A stretch of DNA of 49,583 nucleotides from Dehalococcoidia bacterium UBA7891 (lineage in GTDB: Bacteria > Chloroflexota > Dehalococcoidia > Lucifugimonadales > UBA826). This document shows, piece after piece, positions 44,838-49,583 of the stretch (position 1 is its first letter; each line of letters starts with the position of its first letter). The DNA lies in assembly GCA_002500485.1 (NCBI GenBank), contig DLRJ01000009.1, positions 1 to 49,583 on the forward strand, read 5' to 3'. Both the position numbers and the translations under genes were made by a program. Under the pieces are notes generated by a model. It was given only the letters and a program-made list of their open reading frames with translations. It did no database searches and was not told the DNA's origin.

Positions 44838-45329
44838 CTACTGATGGTGGTTTTCTTTTTCATGGAGACTACCCAGCAAATTCGGAATAATATCGGGTTT
44901 AGCATTACCGTATAGTTCGTGATCTACACTTATTACAGGGGCTTGTGAGCAGGCCCCAAGGCATGTATTAAACCGAAAAGACACTTTACCATCGTCAGTG
45001 TCACCTTCTGAATCTAACCCTAATTTTTCCAGGACCGACTCCAAAACTTCGGTCGCTCCTTTTAAGTGACAAGTAGGGCCCCAACAGACCTCTACAGAGT
45101 GTTCACCAGGAGGTGTAAATCTAAAATTAGGGTAGAAGGAGGCTACACCAAATACTGAATTAATTGAGGTATTAGAATTAACCGCTACCTCTTCTATTGC
45201 TTCTTCAGGAATGTATCCAATCGAATCCTGGATCGCCAGCAAGGAAGATAGTACAGTGACAGTAGGCCTTTTTTGGGACTGAATGGCCGCTTGAATCTTA
45301 GTCCTGAGGTTGTCTTTATCTGTTGTCAC
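44838..45329 (-). CDS. nuoE: NuoE-like thioredoxin-fold [2Fe-2S] subunit
   Basis: Partner of NuoF. A 163-aa protein with an N-terminal helical bundle (~10-65) and a thioredoxin-like [2Fe-2S] domain with C82 and C87 (VCWGPTCHLKGA) and C123 and C127 (NTCLGACSQAP). It starts at GTG 45329, with GAGGG nine bases upstream. First of nuoE-nuoF-nuoG-FNR. The FAD oxidoreductase ends 65 bp upstream, so an internal promoter is possible. Confidence 0.94.
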   Translation of the reverse strand: MTTDKDNLRTKIQAAIQSQKRPTVTVLSSLLAIQDSIGYIPEEAIEEVAVNSNTSINSVFGVASFYPNFRFTPPGEHSVEVCWGPTCHLKGATEVLESVLEKLGLDSEGDTDDGKVSFRFNTCLGACSQAPVISVDHELYGNAKPDIIPNLLGSLHEKENHHQ

Positions 45330-45394
45330 AGATGGTTACCCTCATCTTTGTAAAAATTGTCACAAGCATATCATAGGGACCTTTCTCGGACAAT

Positions 45395-46714
45395 TCATTC
45401 GTTTTTGAGATTTAATAAGGCCAAATGGGCCATTTTTCGACCCATTGCAACGCTGTAATTGGTACCTCTGTCTTGTGGATAAACCTGTGAGGTATTTGCC
45501 AAATACAAGTTTTGGATCCCAGTCTCGTGAGCAGGAATATTTTTGCCGTAATTTGTGTCAACTACTGGTTGGGCGTTAGGTATTTTATGGTGATGATACT
45601 CTTTGACCCAGTCGGCTGTGAAATCGGGGTTAATTTTTTTTAAGTGAGGTAGATAGGTATCAAACAATTCACTTCCAGTCATCTTATATAACTCGTGATC
45701 CTCGGATAAATAATTGGATAAATACACTATATTCCTGCCCTTATATCTCTCTGATCCCACCAAGTTCGTGTGTTCGATTATGCCAATGAAAGGAACAGAT
45801 CGGTCAGCTATGTTAAGCCAGTAAACATCAGATAGAGGGTGCTTTAATACCAGAACAATAAGAACTGCCGCCATGTATTTTATATTTAAAAGTTTAGAGC
45901 GGTATTCTTTTGATAGACCTTCCGTCAAGCAGTTAAAAATGTGAGATGGCGTGGATGCAATGACAGCATCAAAAGCCTCCTCTTCCCCTTGCTGCCCAAT
46001 AGTCATGAAAACCTCTCCAGAATTCGACCCACGGATCCTTTTTATTTGGGTCGATAAAAAAATTTCTGCGGAATTTGATTCACAGGTTTTAGCCAGTAGT
46101 TGAAAAAGATGAGAGAAACTCCCGTTTGGATATCCTAGGACCTCTTTAGCAAGAATGTTTTTCCTTGATGCAAACCGAGTGGTCATTTTTCCCCATATCC
46201 ATGCCATACTGACCTTTTCGTAGTTTTCTTCCCCAAATTTTCCCCTTAGCATTGGCTCCCAAAATGCATGGTAGATCTCTCTATTTGTGTTCCTAATCAG
46301 CCATTCTTTCGCTGATATAGATTCGAGTTTGTGCCAGTCTTTTATATACCTTATCTGTAATGACGATAATCCCATTCTTATCCGATCTATGAACCCTAAA
46401 GGCTTATATTTCATCAAGTCAAAAGGGCTCAGGAACTTATATATCTTCCCATCTTGATATGTTCCGACACTGGACGGAAACCACTCAATAATTTCTTTTA
46501 AACCTACTTCACCCATTAAAGAAATTATATCTGTGTCATTTGTAAACCAGTGATGGTAGCCCTTCTCAAGCTCACTCCCAGCTACTTGGAATGTGGAAGC
46601 GTGCCCTCCTATAAAATCACTGGCTTCATATATTTTGACCTCGTGACCTTTTGAGGAAAGATCGTAAGCCGCTGCCAAGCCTGTCGCTCCAGCTCCTATA
46701 ATCCCAAATTTCAT
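45395..46714 (-). CDS. FAD-dependent amine oxidase-like oxidoreductase
   Basis: A 439-aa flavoprotein of the amine oxidase/protoporphyrinogen oxidase-like superfamily. The FAD-binding GIIGAGATGLAAAYDLSSKG is at residues 4-23, with the following KIYEASDFIGGHAST, and a second FAD-contact region NYSVAMGRKMA near the C-terminus. The substrate is unknown; relatives act on porphyrins, carotenoids and polyprenyl or sugar compounds. It sits 34 bp after the UPF0104-like gene and upstream of nuoE, next to lipid-linked glycosylation-type genes, which may point to lipid or carrier modification. Confidence 0.82.
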   Translation of the reverse strand: MKFGIIGAGATGLAAAYDLSSKGHEVKIYEASDFIGGHASTFQVAGSELEKGYHHWFTNDTDIISLMGEVGLKEIIEWFPSSVGTYQDGKIYKFLSPFDLMKYKPLGFIDRIRMGLSSLQIRYIKDWHKLESISAKEWLIRNTNREIYHAFWEPMLRGKFGEENYEKVSMAWIWGKMTTRFASRKNILAKEVLGYPNGSFSHLFQLLAKTCESNSAEIFLSTQIKRIRGSNSGEVFMTIGQQGEEEAFDAVIASTPSHIFNCLTEGLSKEYRSKLLNIKYMAAVLIVLVLKHPLSDVYWLNIADRSVPFIGIIEHTNLVGSERYKGRNIVYLSNYLSEDHELYKMTGSELFDTYLPHLKKINPDFTADWVKEYHHHKIPNAQPVVDTNYGKNIPAHETGIQNLYLANTSQVYPQDRGTNYSVAMGRKMAHLALLNLKNE

Positions 46715-46748
46715 GTAACACCTTTATTAGTTTCGATCTTCGTGATGT

Positions 46749-47777
46749 TTATATTCTGTGACGAAGTTTTCTCAATGAAAGACCTTCTACCCATAAAAAT
46801 AATTGGCCCAAAAGTACTATCGGCACTATTAGGCACAAATGGGTAAGGGCAGCGAATGCTGCGGCTTCCGATCGGCTAATACTTGTGGGTTCGATTACCA
46901 TAAGTGTTTCACGGGCTATCATCTCGAATAAGCCGATTCCGCCTGGCATCGATGGTATAGATGCTCCAATGTTTGTTATAGCTGTAATACTGGCCGCTGA
47001 GGCAAAAATGTGCCATACACCTGAATCGGTAGGTAGGATTCCTAAACTGACCAAAACAGAATGAAATAATACTGCTTCAAGGATCCAAATAGGTAAGGAT
47101 AGTAACAAGGCTTTACAGGTAATTTTCCAATTTCTTAGGGAATATAGACCCGCTACTACATCTTCAGTAAGTTTATTTATAGCACGGGCCAAATTTCTTG
47201 GAAGCCGAGAGGTTAAATGGCCAAAAATTCTCATAGACTGAGGTCCGTTAAGTGCAATAGCTACTAATAAACCAAATAGGATTGCGAATGGGAAAGTAAA
47301 AATGACCAGTAAGAAAGTTTCATCTAGTCTGGTGATTTGAGATAGTCTTGAAAAAATCTCATCAAACGGTACAGACGTATATGACGCTGCGAGGATAAGT
47401 ATAAGGGCTAGACCATCCATAATACGTTCTACAAAGATCGTGCTTAATGCCGTTGCAGTCGGAACCCCTTCTTTGTTTTTTAGGTAATACCCTCTTATCA
47501 ATTCCCCTAGCCTAAAAGGGAGAATGTTGTTCGCCATATAACCAATCACAACTATAGGAAACAGAGTTCGGATCTTAATTTCATCTATTCCAGTGAGAAG
47601 CACTTGCCATCTCAATGTTCGGAACCACACACCCAAAAAATAAGCAAGAAGTCCGGGTACTATAACTATATAGTTTGCCTTTTTTAAAGTGTTCCACATT
47701 TCACCAACATCAATGGTGAGGGCGAATATTATTAATAATAATACTCCTGTGAATACCCACAATGAAGACTTCTTCAA
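46749..47777 (-). CDS. UPF0104/lysylphosphatidylglycerol synthase-type transmembrane protein
   Basis: A 342-aa protein with about eight TM helices that matches the membrane domain of LPG synthase (MprF flippase-like, UPF0104). Landmarks are FRTLRWQVLL near residue 48, NNILPFRLGELIRGYYL, FVERIMDGLALIL and the C-terminal IPSMPGGIGLFE. Stand-alone members are common beside glycosyltransferases and are thought to move or modify lipid-linked compounds; the exact role is unknown. It lies 40 bp after the GT-C gene and 34 bp before the FAD oxidoreductase. Confidence 0.85.
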   Translation of the reverse strand: MKKSSLWVFTGVLLLIIFALTIDVGEMWNTLKKANYIVIVPGLLAYFLGVWFRTLRWQVLLTGIDEIKIRTLFPIVVIGYMANNILPFRLGELIRGYYLKNKEGVPTATALSTIFVERIMDGLALILILAASYTSVPFDEIFSRLSQITRLDETFLLVIFTFPFAILFGLLVAIALNGPQSMRIFGHLTSRLPRNLARAINKLTEDVVAGLYSLRNWKITCKALLLSLPIWILEAVLFHSVLVSLGILPTDSGVWHIFASAASITAITNIGASIPSMPGGIGLFEMIARETLMVIEPTSISRSEAAAFAALTHLCLIVPIVLLGQLFLWVEGLSLRKLRHRI

Positions 47778-47817
47778 ATCCTGTCCTTATAGCTGGTGAT
47801 TCTCTTTAAGTGGAAGC

Positions 47818-49583
47818 TTATTCTCTGTAAGCGTCTCCCACGAAATCTAAATTTGGAAAAGCATTGCTAGTATAGATGTATGCGTCTTCACTTCCGATGC
47901 TTTTACCTACTCCTTTCCGGAATAACCAATATTCCAGAAATGTATTCCAATGCTTAATATCCGTGAGTTTGGAGGCTAAACTGATAGCGTTAAGGTTCCT
48001 GTAAGTATGTTCTGGAAACCACCACCTATGAGGTATTCTGCCAGCTTTTTTGTAATTTTTAGATAAAGCCTTGTCCGCAGCTAAATGGTTAGAGGAATGA
48101 ACTACAACCATTGTAGCCGGTTCGTGAGGTTCATATGATTCTGCGTGCATTTTAGGATATTTGACGTTGGAATAATTTCTTAGATACCAAGACCAAGGCC
48201 ATGTGAAACCGTTCGTTTGATCTATGATGATTAATGGCTCGTTGTGCATTTCAGACTTTGCATACAGTGTCTTCATTTTGTTGTTGACTTTGAGTAAATC
48301 TGGGGAAGTTTGAGTGTATACCAGCATTTCAATGGGAATATCAGGATTTATAAAACTTGAGTAAATAGTTGTGCGGATGGTCAGTATAAGAAGTACCGTG
48401 GCAAAGCCAGCATAGAAATATTTTGTTAAGGTGTGCGTCTCGTGACGTCGAATAAACCTCACCATAAACACAAAGCTTGAAAGGATTAATGAAAGCATAA
48501 TTATTGCAGTAAACATCCTTGGTATTGGATGTAGGTTGGAAGAATATTTCGTAACACCGAAAAACACTATTAGCGCTATTGTTGGAATGATATAAATCAT
48601 ACAATGGTTCAAATTAGGTTTTGACTTAATGTTCCATTTGCTGAATAAGTCTCCTAAAAATTTTCCAGAAAGCACAATCATGGGTAAAGAAATATTTACG
48701 AGTAGCCATGGCATTTTTTCGCTTGCTACCGTGTAGAGGAATAGAGTTACTGCGGTCCAATAAATCAGGAATAGATTAAATTTACTGCGATGCTTCAGAA
48801 AATATAGAGATGCCAGTACTGAAAAAACTGCTGGTAGGTATTCGTATATTGGGATGAGAGTTAGATAATAATAGGTCGGCTGGCCTCCCCGAGCTTCCCC
48901 TTGTTGTACTATCCAATAGCCTAATGACTGCCATATTCCAGACTGTACACCGTTGAAAATGTTGGTGAAGAAAGTGGTGTAACTGAACACCCATATTAAA
49001 TAAAATATAGTGGCACATTTCCACCAGGTCTTCCATTGCCATTTGTACCCGATGTATATAGATGAGGCTATTAAAGAGAAAACTATTAGAAAGGCTAGTA
49101 ATTTACCCCCGTGTGTCGGCATTCCGATATTGGAGGCACCTTCCCCGGAAACTAGAATGATATTGGACCATCTCAGTAATATAGTTTCCTGAAAAATACC
49201 AGCGAAGGCTGACCACTGGGGTAGTGTTAATGAAATCAGAAGTATTAGTACTGTGAATGTTCGGCTGCGCGGATAGATATATATGCAATTCTTGCCGGCC
49301 TTAAGTATCATCATGGCATAAACGAAAATTAAGCGGGGATAGGATATGCTTTGAAGTTGGTATCCGTAAGTTTTTTTTGGCCATGATTCGTGGATGGAAG
49401 CCATTGTTAAATACAATCCCAAAGTACCGACAATCAAATAAGCATTTTCCTTGGTTGAAAAACTTAAAGCTAGAAGCCCAGACATCAAATAAAGATTTTT
49501 TTTGTTGCCGGAAATAAGGTAATTCCACATAGTAATGACCATGCCAAAAGTAAAAAGCGCCATAAGTATGTCATTTCGAGCAA
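47818..49583 (-). CDS. GT-C membrane glycosyltransferase-like protein, Agl23/TIGR03663-like (5' end outside window)
   Basis: At least 588 codons are present; reading continues past the first in-frame ATG (49563) to the window edge with ARNDIL, a motif of the family, so the N-terminus is missing. About ten TM helices are visible, with STKENAYLIVGTLGLY early, and a soluble C-terminal region (~400-581) with FTWPWSWYLRNYSNVKYP, matching Agl23-like flippase-associated proteins. A role in moving or attaching lipid-linked sugars outside the cell is likely but inferred. It heads the run with the UPF0104-like gene. Confidence 0.8.
   Translation of the reverse strand, partial: ARNDILMALFTFGMVITMWNYLISGNKKNLYLMSGLLALSFSTKENAYLIVGTLGLYLTMASIHESWPKKTYGYQLQSISYPRLIFVYAMMILKAGKNCIYIYPRSRTFTVLILLISLTLPQWSAFAGIFQETILLRWSNIILVSGEGASNIGMPTHGGKLLAFLIVFSLIASSIYIGYKWQWKTWWKCATIFYLIWVFSYTTFFTNIFNGVQSGIWQSLGYWIVQQGEARGGQPTYYYLTLIPIYEYLPAVFSVLASLYFLKHRSKFNLFLIYWTAVTLFLYTVASEKMPWLLVNISLPMIVLSGKFLGDLFSKWNIKSKPNLNHCMIYIIPTIALIVFFGVTKYSSNLHPIPRMFTAIIMLSLILSSFVFMVRFIRRHETHTLTKYFYAGFATVLLILTIRTTIYSSFINPDIPIEMLVYTQTSPDLLKVNNKMKTLYAKSEMHNEPLIIIDQTNGFTWPWSWYLRNYSNVKYPKMHAESYEPHEPATMVVVHSSNHLAADKALSKNYKKAGRIPHRWWFPEHTYRNLNAISLASKLTDIKHWNTFLEYWLFRKGVGKSIGSEDAYIYTSNAFPNLDFVGDAYRE

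Noticed and set aside
1..49583. CRISPR arrays, insertion sequences, prophage or toxin-antitoxin genes
   Set aside because: None seen. The only exact tandem repeat is the two-copy 35-bp unit, and no transposase, integrase or Cas motif was found.

Overview
This window looks like a piece of chromosome from a free-living aerobic bacterium of moderate to low GC (roughly 40-45% by eye). My best guess is a marine Chloroflexota of the Dehalococcoidia/SAR202 type. The pointers are a tandem CaiB/BaiF CoA-transferase, a caa3-type oxidase with a cytochrome c tail on subunit II, an AccD-AccA fusion, a T-box leader, RNase J, a family 4 uracil-DNA glycosylase, a membrane-anchorless (type E-like) succinate dehydrogenase and Agl23-like GT-C proteins. 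The placement is inference from gene content. There are no insertion sequences, phage genes or CRISPR arrays. Genes are densely packed in long co-directional runs.

Layout. (1) 1-5922, plus strand: a terminator of the preceding gene, a double-domain CoA-transferase, a GT-C membrane protein with PA14-like C-terminal domains, and a TauE-type permease. (2) 5945-8930, plus: thrS, then the translation operon infC-rpmI-rplT behind a short leader that can form a terminator-like hairpin. (3) 8954-16742, minus: the respiratory operon, transcribed ctaA-ctaB-coxB-coxA-coxC-coxD-ctaG-small membrane protein-sco1. A 35-bp tandem repeat sits in the coxB leader. (4) 16926-17001: tRNA-Pro(CGG), then a UMF1-like MFS transporter. 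(5) 18272-21813, minus: sdhA-sdhB-sdhE, with a CCG-domain protein in place of a cytochrome b anchor. (6) 21966-29498, plus: a promoter and a T-box leader with a probable Leu (CTC) specifier, then ilvB-ilvN-ilvC and, after a strong palindromic hairpin, leuA-leuC-leuD. leuB and ilvD are not here.

(7) 29520-35985, minus: accDA fusion, ftsK, a short RNase J and a UDG overlapping it. (8) 36103-36948: aroE, whose stop overlaps that of the convergent mutS (36945-39521, minus). (9) 39627-49583, minus: transcribed from an Agl23-like GT-C protein (cut by the window edge) through a UPF0104 membrane protein, an FAD amine-oxidase-like enzyme, nuoE-, nuoF- and nuoG-like genes and a ferredoxin-NADP reductase-like flavoprotein.

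How it fits together: succinate dehydrogenase and the NuoEFG-like module feed electrons into respiration, ending at the caa3 oxidase, whose heme A synthesis (CtaA, CtaB) and copper loading (Sco1, CtaG) are encoded alongside. Branched-chain amino acid synthesis appears to be controlled by tRNA-Leu charging. The most unusual items are the NuoEFG/FNR gene set whose large subunit lacks the molybdenum active-site Cys/His, the anchorless SDH with altered Fe-S ligands, the infC leader with a probable AUA start, the hairpin before leuA flanked by 8-bp direct repeats, the tandem repeat before coxB, and the RNase J without its C-terminal domain.
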